From RBG-16-57-11 sp964503145 (GTDB lineage: Bacteria; Chloroflexota; Anaerolineae; Anaerolineales; UBA4823), in NCBI GenBank assembly GCA_964503145.1, contig CAZCYV010000002.1, forward strand, positions 124,001 to 188,000: a stretch of 64,000 nt of DNA. The letters are read 5' to 3'. The notes under the pieces were generated by a model. That model saw only the letters and a list, made by a program, of their open reading frames with translations. It was not told where the DNA came from and searched no databases. A program made the translations under genes and the position numbers. How positions within the stretch are numbered: position 1 is the first letter of the stretch; each line of letters starts with the position of its first letter. Below are positions 25,840 to 34,257 of this stretch, one piece after another.

Positions 25840-26231
25840 AACAGTTTTTCCTGACCCGATCCCATGCCTTCCGCTATGCTTTTGCCGGCTGGTGGTTCGT
25901 CATCCGCACGCAACGCAACGCCTGGATTCACGCGGTGGCGACCGCGGCTGTACTGGTGATCAGCTTCTGGCTGCGCCTCTCTTTGTTGGAATGGGCGGTG
26001 ATCTTGCTGGCGGTAGCAATGGTATGGCTGGCGGAGTTCTTGAACACCGCCCTGGAGGCCGTGGTTGATCTGGCCAGCCCCCAACACCATGAGCTGGCAA
26101 AAGTAGGGAAAGACGTGGGGGCAGCGGCGGTATTGATCACCGCCGCCAGTTCGGCTTTGATCGGTTTGCTGGTGCTTGGGCCTCCTTTATGGGAAAAAAT
26201 CCGGCCGCTTTTGAGTCGGTCGCTCTTCTAG
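25836..26231 (+). CDS. dgkA: Diacylglycerol/undecaprenol kinase DgkA
   Basis: This 131-residue integral membrane kinase has three hydrophobic helices. The family signature is seen as QRNAWIHAVATAAV, then EFLNTALEAVVDL with its catalytic Glu, and KVGKDVGAAAVLI. It phosphorylates diacylglycerol or undecaprenol at the membrane. The frame is open upstream, but the ATG at 25836 overlapping the ybeY stop is best supported. Confidence 0.93.
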   Translation: MKQFFLTRSHAFRYAFAGWWFVIRTQRNAWIHAVATAAVLVISFWLRLSLLEWAVILLAVAMVWLAEFLNTALEAVVDLASPQHHELAKVGKDVGAAAVLITAASSALIGLLVLGPPLWEKIRPLLSRSLF

Positions 26232-26239
26232 AGGTGTGT

Positions 26240-27088
26240 ATGTCGCAATCTGCTTTTCGTTTCGGCACGGTTGGCTCCCCGATCTCAACCCCTAAGAAGC
26301 CCGGCGGCAGCGTCGGCGCGATCTCCCGGCTGGCTGAGCTTGGGCTGGATGCCCTGGAATTGGGCTGGGTGCAGTCGGTGCGCGTCAGCGAGCAGACCTG
26401 CGCAGATATCCGCGTCAATGCAGAAGCCCTGGATGTGAAGATCAGCGTGCATGCGCCGTACTTCATCAACCTGAACGCCGAAGACGAAGAGTGGCCTAAA
26501 TCTCGCAAGCGTTTGATGGACGCGGCTCATTACGGCAACCTGGCGGGCGCAACAGATATCATCTTTCACCCAGGCTCTTATCTCGGCCTGCCGCCGGAAC
26601 AGGTGTTGCCTAAGGCGATCGAGCGCCTGGCGGGCTGCGTGGAGGAACTGCGTTCGGCATCCAACCCAGCCACCCTGCGCCCGGAAACGATGGGCAAATC
26701 GGCCATGTTGGGCTCGTTCGAAGATGTGCTGGAGATGTCCCGCGCCATCCCTGGCGTGAAACCTTGCCTGGATTTTGCGCATCTCCACGCCCGCCCCGGC
26801 GATGGCACGATGAACACCTATGAGGAATGGGCGCGCTTGCTGGAGGCTTACGGCAAAGCATTGGGGGTAGACGCCCTGACCGACTTGCACGTGCATCTTT
26901 CCGGGATCGAATATGGCCCCAAGGGAGAGAAGGAACACCTGCCTGTAGAGGAAGCCGACCTGGACCTGAAGGCGCTGTTTCGCGCTTTGCGTGATTTTGG
27001 CTGCCGGGGACGCATCCTATGCGAAAGCCCTACCCTGGAAGACGATGCGCTCATCCTGCAGCGCCTGTGGGGCGAAATCACCGCTTAG
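26240..27088 (+). CDS. Nfo-like TIM-barrel endonuclease / sugar isomerase-like protein
   Basis: This 282-residue protein looks like the AP-endonuclease IV family (xylose-isomerase-like TIM barrel). Metal-binding segments typical of Nfo are seen: SVHAPYFINL, FHPGSYLG, CLDFAHLHA, DLHVHLSG and a late CESPT (Glu). Such enzymes nick DNA at abasic sites. A uracil-DNA glycosylase gene follows immediately, which fits base-excision repair. Homologous archaeal-type proteins are often annotated only as TIM-barrel proteins. An AGAGGTG site supports the ATG at 26240 over the longer frame from 26189. Confidence 0.8.
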   Translation: MSQSAFRFGTVGSPISTPKKPGGSVGAISRLAELGLDALELGWVQSVRVSEQTCADIRVNAEALDVKISVHAPYFINLNAEDEEWPKSRKRLMDAAHYGNLAGATDIIFHPGSYLGLPPEQVLPKAIERLAGCVEELRSASNPATLRPETMGKSAMLGSFEDVLEMSRAIPGVKPCLDFAHLHARPGDGTMNTYEEWARLLEAYGKALGVDALTDLHVHLSGIEYGPKGEKEHLPVEEADLDLKALFRALRDFGCRGRILCESPTLEDDALILQRLWGEITA

Positions 27089-27094
27089 AGGCGC

Positions 27095-27712
27095 TTGAGC
27101 TTGAGCGAATCGCGCCAGCACGCGTTACAATCGTTACATCGCCAATTGCAAAGCTGCCGGCTGTGCCTGGAAGCCGGCTTTGACATTTACCCGCGAGCGA
27201 TCTTCTCCGGCGGGCTGGGGGCGCGCATTATGATCATCGGACAGGCGCCAGGGATCACCGAGAAAGAGGCTGGCAGGCCGTTCAACGCCGGCAGCGGGTC
27301 GCGTCTGTTCCGCTGGCTGGCCGAAGCAGGGATCGAAGAAAGCTGGTTCCGCGCGACGCAGTACATGACCTCGGTGACCAAATGCTATCCAGGACGCTCG
27401 CGCTCGGGCAGCGGGGATCGCCTCCCGTCTTCTGCAGAGCAGCGCCTGTGCCGGCGCTACCTGGACGCCGAGATCGCCCTGCTCGATCCGGCGTTGATCC
27501 TGCCGATCGGCCGGCTGGCGATTGGTCTTTTCTATCCAGCCGGACAAGCGCTGGAAGAGATCATTGGCACGCAAAAGCAAGTCGATGGGCGTTGGGTGGT
27601 GCCACTGCCACACCCTTCGGGGGCCAGCCGCTGGCATCAGAGCGCGGAAAACCGGGAGCGGGTGCGCCTGGCGCTGGCGCTGATCAAGGAGCACGTAATC
27701 ACCCTGTGGTGA
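27095..27712 (+). CDS. Uracil-DNA glycosylase family protein
   Basis: This 205-residue protein has the family 4/5-type UDG layout. Motif A is IIGQAPGITEKEAGRPFNAGSG. Cysteines SCRLCLEAG near the N-terminus and a Cys at TKCYPG are compatible with an iron-sulfur cluster. The second motif is PLPHPSGASRWH. It would remove uracil from DNA. It lies six bases after the Nfo-like gene. It starts with TTG (27095; a second in-frame TTG is at 27101), behind AGAGG. Confidence 0.85.
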   Translation: MSLSESRQHALQSLHRQLQSCRLCLEAGFDIYPRAIFSGGLGARIMIIGQAPGITEKEAGRPFNAGSGSRLFRWLAEAGIEESWFRATQYMTSVTKCYPGRSRSGSGDRLPSSAEQRLCRRYLDAEIALLDPALILPIGRLAIGLFYPAGQALEEIIGTQKQVDGRWVVPLPHPSGASRWHQSAENRERVRLALALIKEHVITLW

Positions 27713-27743
27713 AATAACCGATCAGGCTTGGTCATCAAAGACC

Positions 27744-27774
27744 TGGGGCTGCCCAATTATTGCGGACAGCCCCA
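27744..27774. terminator. Hairpin between convergent UDG and sugar-ABC genes
   Basis: TGGGGCTG (27744-27751) pairs with CAGCCCCA (27767-27774), with two more pairs inside one mismatch. It follows the UDG gene by about 30 bases. There is no T run directly after it, so it is a weak terminator candidate. Confidence 0.45.
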
Positions 27775-27837
27775 ACCGTTGTTCCCCGATTTTGTGTTAT
27801 AGTATGCGCCGACGCTCGCGCGTCTCATGCGGGTCCT

Positions 27838-27867
27838 GGGTCAGGGTTGTGGCTGCAACCTTGACCC
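27838..27867. terminator. Hairpin downstream of the catabolic operon
   Basis: A 12-base stem (27838-27849 with 27856-27867, one G-T wobble) encloses a 6-base loop. It lies 26 bases beyond the stop of the last gene of the minus-strand operon and may end or stabilise its transcript. No U tract is evident. Confidence 0.45.
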
Positions 27868-27893
27868 GGCGTCGTTCATCACATGACACCCAA

Positions 27894-28949
27894 CTAAGTG
27901 GGCTTGATGTAATATTGGACGTTATCCTTGGTAACGACGGACACCCCAATATCGGTGTACTTGGGGACTTGCGGCGCATTGGCTGTACGCCAATCTTCGA
28001 ATTCAGGGATGGTGTTGTTCTTTAACCAGTAGAGGAAGTGGGTCGCCATCCATTCTTCCATTACACTGTTCTGTGCCAGCGTCGCGGAGATGGTGCCATC
28101 CTGGACGTAGGGAAGCATATCCTGATCCCGGTCCATGGCAACAACCTTGATTTGCCCGGCCTTGCCCGTTTCTTTTAGCGCCCGGGCAATCGCCGCGCCA
28201 GCAGTTGCATCCGTTCCGATGATCATATTCAAATCTGGATGCGCCTGGATGAGGGCCGTGGCAACAGTGACACCATAGGCCGGGTCGGATTTGTCGTCCA
28301 CAATGTCTAACACCTTGATATCGGGATATTTTTCAAATGCAAGCAGATATCCGTTTTTGCGGCTTTCATGCACCTCGATGCCAGGCACTGTCATGATGGC
28401 GACATTACCCTTGCCCTCCAGCAACCGCGCTGCAATTTCGCCTCCCGTCTGGCCTACGCCAAGGTTGTTTGGGCCAACAAAGCCATAGCGCGCAGATGGA
28501 TCGTTGACATCCGAGTTGACGCAAATGATCGGGATGTCCTCTTTTAGGGCGCGTTTCATCGTATCGTTCAGCGAAGCCACATCCGCCGGGAAGATCATGA
28601 TGCCAGCGGGTTTTTTGCCGATCAGGTCATCCAGGATCTTCAATTGCTGGGCGGCATCATACTCCTGCGGGCCAAGAAATTCCGTCTTGACCCCCAATGC
28701 TTTACCGGCAGACTCCAGGCCTTTACGCCCATCGACCCAGAAGGCTACTCCGGTCACCGCGCACAGCCAGACGTAGGTCTGATCCAGTTGTTCTACAGCC
28801 GGCGCGGCCGCCTGGGCTTGAGTGGCAGCAGGCGCTTGAGCTGCCTCGGTCGGCGGGGAAGCGGTCTGGCAGCCTGCCAGTGCGACCCCACCAGCGGTCA
28901 TGGCTGAGAGCTTTAGAAAGCTCCTTCTTGTGAGTATTTTGTTTGTCAT
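27894..28949 (-). CDS. Ribose-type sugar ABC transporter substrate-binding protein
   Basis: This 351-residue exported binding protein begins MTNKILTRRSFLKLS. It has a Tat-like twin arginine followed by a lipobox ALAGC, so it is probably a membrane-anchored lipoprotein. The body is a Peripla_BP_4 fold (hinge segments such as VGQTGGEIAARLLEGKGNVAIM and IIGTDATAGAAIARALKE). The ATG at 28949 is preceded by GGAGGAG, while the frame opens at 28994. It is the last gene of a ten-gene operon with its own permease and ATPase. The sugar is unknown. Confidence 0.9.
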   Translation of the reverse strand: MTNKILTRRSFLKLSAMTAGGVALAGCQTASPPTEAAQAPAATQAQAAAPAVEQLDQTYVWLCAVTGVAFWVDGRKGLESAGKALGVKTEFLGPQEYDAAQQLKILDDLIGKKPAGIMIFPADVASLNDTMKRALKEDIPIICVNSDVNDPSARYGFVGPNNLGVGQTGGEIAARLLEGKGNVAIMTVPGIEVHESRKNGYLLAFEKYPDIKVLDIVDDKSDPAYGVTVATALIQAHPDLNMIIGTDATAGAAIARALKETGKAGQIKVVAMDRDQDMLPYVQDGTISATLAQNSVMEEWMATHFLYWLKNNTIPEFEDWRTANAPQVPKYTDIGVSVVTKDNVQYYIKPT

Positions 28950-29086
28950 CTCGTACTCCTCCAAATCATTCTCTTTGATAGTCGGTTGTTCCACCTGTCA
29001 ACTTTGTCTTGTTAGCTGCCAGGTGTTTGAAGAGCGCCCCGCAGGGTTCAAGTTACTTCATACAAATTTATCGCAATTCACCTCCT

Positions 29087-30088
29087 CTACATCTTGCGTC
29101 TGGACAGCATGTCAAGGCCAACTGCTACAACCAGGATCGTTCCGGTGACGACACCTTCCCAATAGACAGATACGCCCAGCAATGTCATGGCATTCGACAC
29201 CAGCGCCATGAACACCAGACCAAGCAAAGCCCCAAAAACCGTACCCTCGCCGCCTGACAGGCTCATTCCTCCAATCACACAGGCAGCTATGACCCGCAAT
29301 TCCACACCCGCGTAAGCCGTCGGGATACCGGAGGTCAGGCGCGCCATGGTCAGGATGCCCCCTAAGGCCGCGGCGAGCCCTGTTCCAATAAAGCTCAGCA
29401 AGATGATACGGTCCACGGGAATACCCGATAGGCGTGCAGCTTTTTGATTGCTGCCAACGTAATATAATTGCCGCAGCGTGCGGCCGCGCCGCAACAGAAT
29501 GTCGATTGTCAAAGCAATCGTAAACATAATGATAAATGGTATTGGAATGCGGGCTACATTCCCTTGACCAAGCTGGGCAAAATCAAGCGGTACGTTGATG
29601 ACCGGATTGCCTTCGGTAATGCCCAAAGACATACCGCGGGTGATGGTCATCATCCCCAGCGTAGCAATGAGCGGATTGATCCGTATACGTGTCACCAAAA
29701 GGCCATTAATTGTCCCGATCAGAGCGCCGGTTGCCAACCCTCCGAGCACGGCTATCGGATATGGTAATTTCGCATCGACGATGAGCATGGCTGTGACAAT
29801 TCCGGTTAACGCCATCACCGCACCTACCGATAAATCGAAGGCGCCGGCAATCAGTAATAAAGCCATGCCAATCGTAACAATACCTTCCATCGAAAAGCCA
29901 CGGGCAATGGCCAGAAAGTTGGTCAGGTTGAGAAAGTACGGAGAGAGGATCGTCATAATGGTACAGGTAACAATGATAAGAAGCACCATTGCCATCTCTC
30001 GAGCGCCAAAAATGCGCCGTATAGTTGCCATCAGACTGGCTTTTTCACTGCTTGCAGACGTTTTTTTCATCAGGCTGTTCTTCTCCAT
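29087..30088 (-). CDS. Ribose-type sugar ABC transporter permease
   Basis: This 333-residue polytopic permease of the RbsC/BPD_transp_2 type has about eight to ten hydrophobic segments. Typical family segments include FDLSVGAVMALTGIV, GLLVTRIRINPLIATLGMMTI and AACVIGGMSLSGGEGTVFGALLG. GAGGAAAG precedes the ATG at 30088, with an in-frame ATG at 30070 as an alternative. It pairs with the ATPase encoded 20 bases upstream. Confidence 0.92.
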   Translation of the reverse strand: MEKNSLMKKTSASSEKASLMATIRRIFGAREMAMVLLIIVTCTIMTILSPYFLNLTNFLAIARGFSMEGIVTIGMALLLIAGAFDLSVGAVMALTGIVTAMLIVDAKLPYPIAVLGGLATGALIGTINGLLVTRIRINPLIATLGMMTITRGMSLGITEGNPVINVPLDFAQLGQGNVARIPIPFIIMFTIALTIDILLRRGRTLRQLYYVGSNQKAARLSGIPVDRIILLSFIGTGLAAALGGILTMARLTSGIPTAYAGVELRVIAACVIGGMSLSGGEGTVFGALLGLVFMALVSNAMTLLGVSVYWEGVVTGTILVVAVGLDMLSRRKM

Positions 30089-30108
30089 CTTTCCTCATTG
30101 CCTCGTTT

Positions 30109-31629
30109 TCAGTGGTTGTTCGCCATCGATGCGCCGATAGCGCTGGCCACGATCTGCTCTTCAGTCACAGCATCCGGAAGAAACTGGCCCACCAGTCGCC
30201 CTTCATGCATCACAGCGATCCGGTCGCTCAGGCCCATGATTTCCGGAAGCTCAGAGCTGATCATCACTACTGCCGCGCCATTGCGCGCTAAGTCATGCAA
30301 CAAGGCATGGATGTCCGCCTTTGCTCCCACATCTACGCCGCGGGTTGGCTCATCGGCAATCAAGACTTTGGGATTTCGAGCCAGCCACTTGGAAAACAGC
30401 ACTTTCTGTTGGTTGCCGCCGCTCAAATATTTGACACGCTGTTCTACATTTTGCGCCTTGATCTGCAACTGGCGTATCGCTTCTTCCGCCAGGTGATTCA
30501 AGCGTCTATTGTTGACGAACTCACCATTGCTTACCTGCTTAAGGTTGGTCGCTGCAACGTTATTCTTTAGAGACATCTCTAAGAATAAACCATCAATCTT
30601 ACGATCCTCGGGGATATAGGCAATCCCCAAACGCATGGCTTGCCCAGGACTATGAATGCTGACAGTCTGTCCTTCCAACAAAATATCGCCTGAGGAAATT
30701 GGGTCAATACCAAAGATCGCTCGAGCCAACTCGGTGCGCCCTGCTCCTGTTAGACCAAAGAGGCCCAATACTTGTCCGGATACAGCGGTCAGATTAACAT
30801 CATAGAAGCTTCGCCCGCTCAGGTTGCGCGTCTCCAGCACCGGCTTGCCCGCTGCCTGATCGCGCTCCGGAAAGAGCTTGTCAAATTCGCGACCCACCAT
30901 CAGGTGCACCACTTGATCCGGGCTAGTGTCCGCCGTGTTCAGCGTCGCCACCCACTTGCCGTCTTTCAGGACCGTGATCCGATCCGAAATGGCGAACACT
31001 TCATCCAGCTTATGACTTACGTACACCACCCCCACACCGCTATCTCGCAACGAGCGGATCACGTGGAATAGTTGCTCGGTCTCGCGCCGGCCGATTGCCG
31101 ATGTCGGCTCATCCAGCAGAAGGACGCGGGCGTTGCGGTGGATCGCGCGGGTGATTTCAACGATCTGCTGGACTGCCAGGTTATAGTTGCGCAGCGGGGC
31201 GCGTGGGTTGATCTCAATGCCAAAAGCTTCCATGGATTGACGGGCTTGCGCGTACATTTCTCCAAATTGGATTAACCCCATCCGTCCGGAAGGCTGGCTG
31301 TTGGTGAATATATTCTCTGCTACGCTCATGTTAAAATAAAGCGCCAGTTCCTGAAACACGATACTGATACCTTTTTTTTGGGCATCATGCGGATCGCGCA
31401 GCTGAATCGGGCTTCCGTCCAAATGAAGCGATCCTTGATCAGGCCTTAAGACGCCCGCCAGGATCAGCATCAGGGTCGACTTACCGGCTCCGTTTTCGCC
31501 TACCAGCGCATGAACCTCTCCAGGGAAAAGGTCGAAATTCACCCCGTCCAGAGCAAGTGTGCCGGGATACTGCTTAGTTATTTGCCTGGCTTGAAAAAAC
31601 GGAACTGATGTCTCAGAATTTGTCATCAT
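30109..31629 (-). CDS. Ribose-type sugar ABC transporter ATPase (two ABC domains)
   Basis: This 506-residue protein consists of two fused ABC domains, as in RbsA. The first has an intact Walker A, GENGAGKST, and DEPTSAIG. The second has the degenerate P-loop GLTGAGRTE usual for this family, with signature LSGGNQQK and DEPTRGVD. It energises uptake by the neighbouring permease. Tandem ATG codons at 31629 and 31626 are both possible starts. Confidence 0.93.
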   Translation of the reverse strand: MMTNSETSVPFFQARQITKQYPGTLALDGVNFDLFPGEVHALVGENGAGKSTLMLILAGVLRPDQGSLHLDGSPIQLRDPHDAQKKGISIVFQELALYFNMSVAENIFTNSQPSGRMGLIQFGEMYAQARQSMEAFGIEINPRAPLRNYNLAVQQIVEITRAIHRNARVLLLDEPTSAIGRRETEQLFHVIRSLRDSGVGVVYVSHKLDEVFAISDRITVLKDGKWVATLNTADTSPDQVVHLMVGREFDKLFPERDQAAGKPVLETRNLSGRSFYDVNLTAVSGQVLGLFGLTGAGRTELARAIFGIDPISSGDILLEGQTVSIHSPGQAMRLGIAYIPEDRKIDGLFLEMSLKNNVAATNLKQVSNGEFVNNRRLNHLAEEAIRQLQIKAQNVEQRVKYLSGGNQQKVLFSKWLARNPKVLIADEPTRGVDVGAKADIHALLHDLARNGAAVVMISSELPEIMGLSDRIAVMHEGRLVGQFLPDAVTEEQIVASAIGASMANNH

Positions 31630-31656
31630 GTAATCTCAAATGGAATAGTGCTCGTC

Positions 31657-32478
31657 TTACTGATTCACGGATATATCCTTGAAATCAATGTTCAATGTTT
31701 CCAGTGGTAGCGACATCTTGGCAATCGTGCCGCCGTCCACTAGCAGCACTGCTCCCACCATGAAACTGCTGTCGTCGCTTGCCAGGAAGACGCATGCTTT
31801 GGCAATGTCTTGCGGCACGCCCAGGCGTCCCCAGGGGACCATATAGCCCAACTTATCCGGATTGAAATTGGGGATTTGTTGGAAATGACTCTCGACTGCG
31901 ACCCAGCCAGGAGCGATGGCATTGACACGCACACCCAACGGAGCCAGCTCCACTGCCAACTCTCGCGACCAAGCGATGATGGCGCCTTTTGTCCCAGCGT
32001 AGACAGAGTGCAATGGGATGGCGGCCAGCCCATGCACCGACGTCATATTGATAATCACGCCCTTTTGCGGTTGGTCCACCATGTACCTGGCAGCACGTTG
32101 AGCGCAGAAGAACTCGCCACGGACGTTGACGTGATAAAGTAAGTCGAACTGCTCCGGTGTGACGTCCAAGAAGTTGCCCGAGGCGGTGATCCCGGCATTG
32201 TTCATCAGGATATCGATGCCGCCTAGAAAATCAACCGACCGATCAACCAGGTCCAAACAGGCCTCTGTATTGCTCAAGTCGGCCTGGAAGACAGTGCACC
32301 GGCGTCCCATCGATTGGATTTCCTCTACCGCGCTGTATGCACCTTTCGCGCTCTTCGAATAGTGAAGCACGACATCCGCCCCCTGACGAGCAAATTCCAG
32401 GGCGATTTCTTTACCCAAACCGGTTCCGGAACCGGTCACCAGGGCGCGCTTACCCGCAAGTTTTTCTTTTTGAGTCAT
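31657..32478 (-). CDS. SDR-family NAD(P)-dependent oxidoreductase
   Basis: This is a 273-residue classical short-chain dehydrogenase. It has TGSGTGLGKEIA for cofactor binding, NNAG, a catalytic Ser in NMTSVHG and the YAGTK active-site Tyr/Lys. The frame opens at 32601, but the ATG at 32478 has GGAG at a good distance and gives the family length. It sits between a sugar transporter and an SMP-30 lactonase. A role in oxidising a sugar or sugar acid is therefore likely, similar to KduD or gluconate dehydrogenases. The substrate is not determinable. Confidence 0.9.
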   Translation of the reverse strand: MTQKEKLAGKRALVTGSGTGLGKEIALEFARQGADVVLHYSKSAKGAYSAVEEIQSMGRRCTVFQADLSNTEACLDLVDRSVDFLGGIDILMNNAGITASGNFLDVTPEQFDLLYHVNVRGEFFCAQRAARYMVDQPQKGVIINMTSVHGLAAIPLHSVYAGTKGAIIAWSRELAVELAPLGVRVNAIAPGWVAVESHFQQIPNFNPDKLGYMVPWGRLGVPQDIAKACVFLASDDSSFMVGAVLLVDGGTIAKMSLPLETLNIDFKDISVNQ

Positions 32479-32506
32479 CGCATTGCTCCATAATGAGATT
32501 TGATTT

Positions 32507-33391
32507 TTAACCTCGGAATTGGCTTTCAGGCAATCCATGAATTTCCAGTTGAACGCGGAAGAGATCGCCTGCTTCGGGCTGAGCCCGGCGTTGTTCTTCA
32601 CTTAGCGCTGTCCAGGCAGAAGTGATATATAGCTCATTCAGATCCTTTCCGCCGAAGGCGACGCTGGTGGGGCATTCCACCGGCAGGCGGAGGCTGCGCT
32701 CTAACCTGCCCTGGGAGTCGAAACGACTCACCTTCCAACCGCCCCAGAAGGCAACCCATAAAAATCCCTGGCTGTCCACCGTCAGACCGTCTGGATAGCC
32801 ATCCTCTTCCCCAGCCAGGATGAATGGCCGCCGGTTAGCCAGGGAACCACTCGCCCGATCATAATCATAAGCATAAATTACCCTGCGTAGCGTGTCGGTG
32901 AAATACATCGTCCTATGATCTGGGCTCCACCCTATCCCATTGCAGATTGTCAACCCACTTTCCATCAGGCGAACGCTATGGTCAGGGTCCAAGCGATATA
33001 ACCGGCCTTCGGTTGGGGTGTCTGTAGCTGGGCCTTCGTACATTGTCCCGGCCCAAAAGCGCCCACCCGGATCAACTCTGCCATCGTTGAAGCGGTTGAA
33101 AGGTTTATCTGCTTCCGGGTGTCCAACCAGACTTACCTTGCGGGATAATCCATCCCAGAAGCCAAAACCACGGTCACTGGCAAAGACGAATCCGCCGCTG
33201 GACCTCATTCCCAGTACAGTGACTGACAGGTCCATCAAAACAGTGTTGTGCAAACCGCTGGCTGGTTCGTAGCGCTCAACCCATTTTTGATGGATGTCGA
33301 GCCAATACAGGGCCTGCTCTCCGGGGTTCCAGATTGGCCCTTCACCCAGCTTGTTCTGTGATGCGAGCACTCTTTCGATAGAGGAATTCAT
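32507..33391 (-). CDS. SMP-30/gluconolactonase family protein
   Basis: This 294-residue six-bladed beta-propeller belongs to the regucalcin/lactonase group. Metal-ligand and family segments are visible: LGEGPIWNPGEQALYWLDI with its Glu, FNDGRVDPGGRFWAGTM, CNGIGWSPDHRTMYFTDT and YPDGLTVDSQGFLWVA. It probably hydrolyses a sugar lactone formed by one of the flanking dehydrogenases. It is cytoplasmic, as no signal peptide is seen. Confidence 0.92.
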   Translation of the reverse strand: MNSSIERVLASQNKLGEGPIWNPGEQALYWLDIHQKWVERYEPASGLHNTVLMDLSVTVLGMRSSGGFVFASDRGFGFWDGLSRKVSLVGHPEADKPFNRFNDGRVDPGGRFWAGTMYEGPATDTPTEGRLYRLDPDHSVRLMESGLTICNGIGWSPDHRTMYFTDTLRRVIYAYDYDRASGSLANRRPFILAGEEDGYPDGLTVDSQGFLWVAFWGGWKVSRFDSQGRLERSLRLPVECPTSVAFGGKDLNELYITSAWTALSEEQRRAQPEAGDLFRVQLEIHGLPESQFRG

Positions 33392-33423
33392 GGGTTTACA
33401 TCTCCATCAATCATCGGAACAAT

Positions 33424-34248
33424 TCACCAATTTTTACTACCGCCTGCATTGAAGGCCAGGTTGCCGCCATCCACGGGTAACATTGCACCCGTGACGAAGG
33501 TAGAGGCGTCAGAAGCCAGAAATATGACAGCTCCCACCACATCATCCGCTTCACCCAGACGGTTAAGGGGGATGCCCGCAAGAAGCCGTTGCTTTAGTCC
33601 CGCTCCATCGATATTCGGATCCTCGAACATGCGCTGAAGGTAGGCTGTGCGTATTTGCGCCGGAAGCACCGCATTCACTCGGATGTTGTGCTGCGCCCAC
33701 TCCACCGCCAGCTCGCGTGTGAGCTGGTTGATTGCGCTCTTGGTCACACTATATGCCAGGTTACCGCGGCCCAAGGCGGTACAACCTGCAATTGAACTGA
33801 TATTGATGATACTGCCCCCTTTCCCATCCGCGATCATCCGTTTTCCAGCTTCTTGTGCACAAAGAAAAGTCCCCGTCAGGTTGATCCGCAGAACTCGCTC
33901 CCAATCATCCAGGGTTAGATCAATGGGATGCTGGCGGACAATGACGCCAACATTGTTTACCAAAATATCAACGCGCTTAGATGCCTGATCCAGCAGTCGG
34001 AACATAGCGCGGATTTCTTCAGGCTGGCTATGATCACAGATTAAGGCTTCGGCGCTCCCGCCATGACTGCGTGCTTCTTCCACAACCGAAGTCAGACCAG
34101 TTTGGTTTATGTCCGTCACCACGATATTGGCTCCGAAACTTGCCAGGCCAAGCGCTATCGCTTTACCAAGCCCTTCAGCAGCTCCGGTCACTAGTGCTAG
34201 CCGCCCGCTCAGATCAAATAGTCGAAATGCATTTGCCCGATCCAGCAT
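33424..34248 (-). CDS. SDR-family oxidoreductase (gluconate/2-keto-deoxygluconate type)
   Basis: This 274-residue short-chain dehydrogenase has TGAAEGLGKAIA, NNVG, a catalytic Ser in INISSIAG and the YSVTK active site. It resembles gluconate 5-dehydrogenase or KduD-type enzymes. It begins nine bases after the E2 gene, so sugar-acid and 2-oxoacid genes are on one transcript. The substrate is unknown. Confidence 0.9.
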   Translation of the reverse strand: MLDRANAFRLFDLSGRLALVTGAAEGLGKAIALGLASFGANIVVTDINQTGLTSVVEEARSHGGSAEALICDHSQPEEIRAMFRLLDQASKRVDILVNNVGVIVRQHPIDLTLDDWERVLRINLTGTFLCAQEAGKRMIADGKGGSIINISSIAGCTALGRGNLAYSVTKSAINQLTRELAVEWAQHNIRVNAVLPAQIRTAYLQRMFEDPNIDGAGLKQRLLAGIPLNRLGEADDVVGAVIFLASDASTFVTGAMLPVDGGNLAFNAGGSKNW

Positions 34249-34257
34249 CTGATTCGC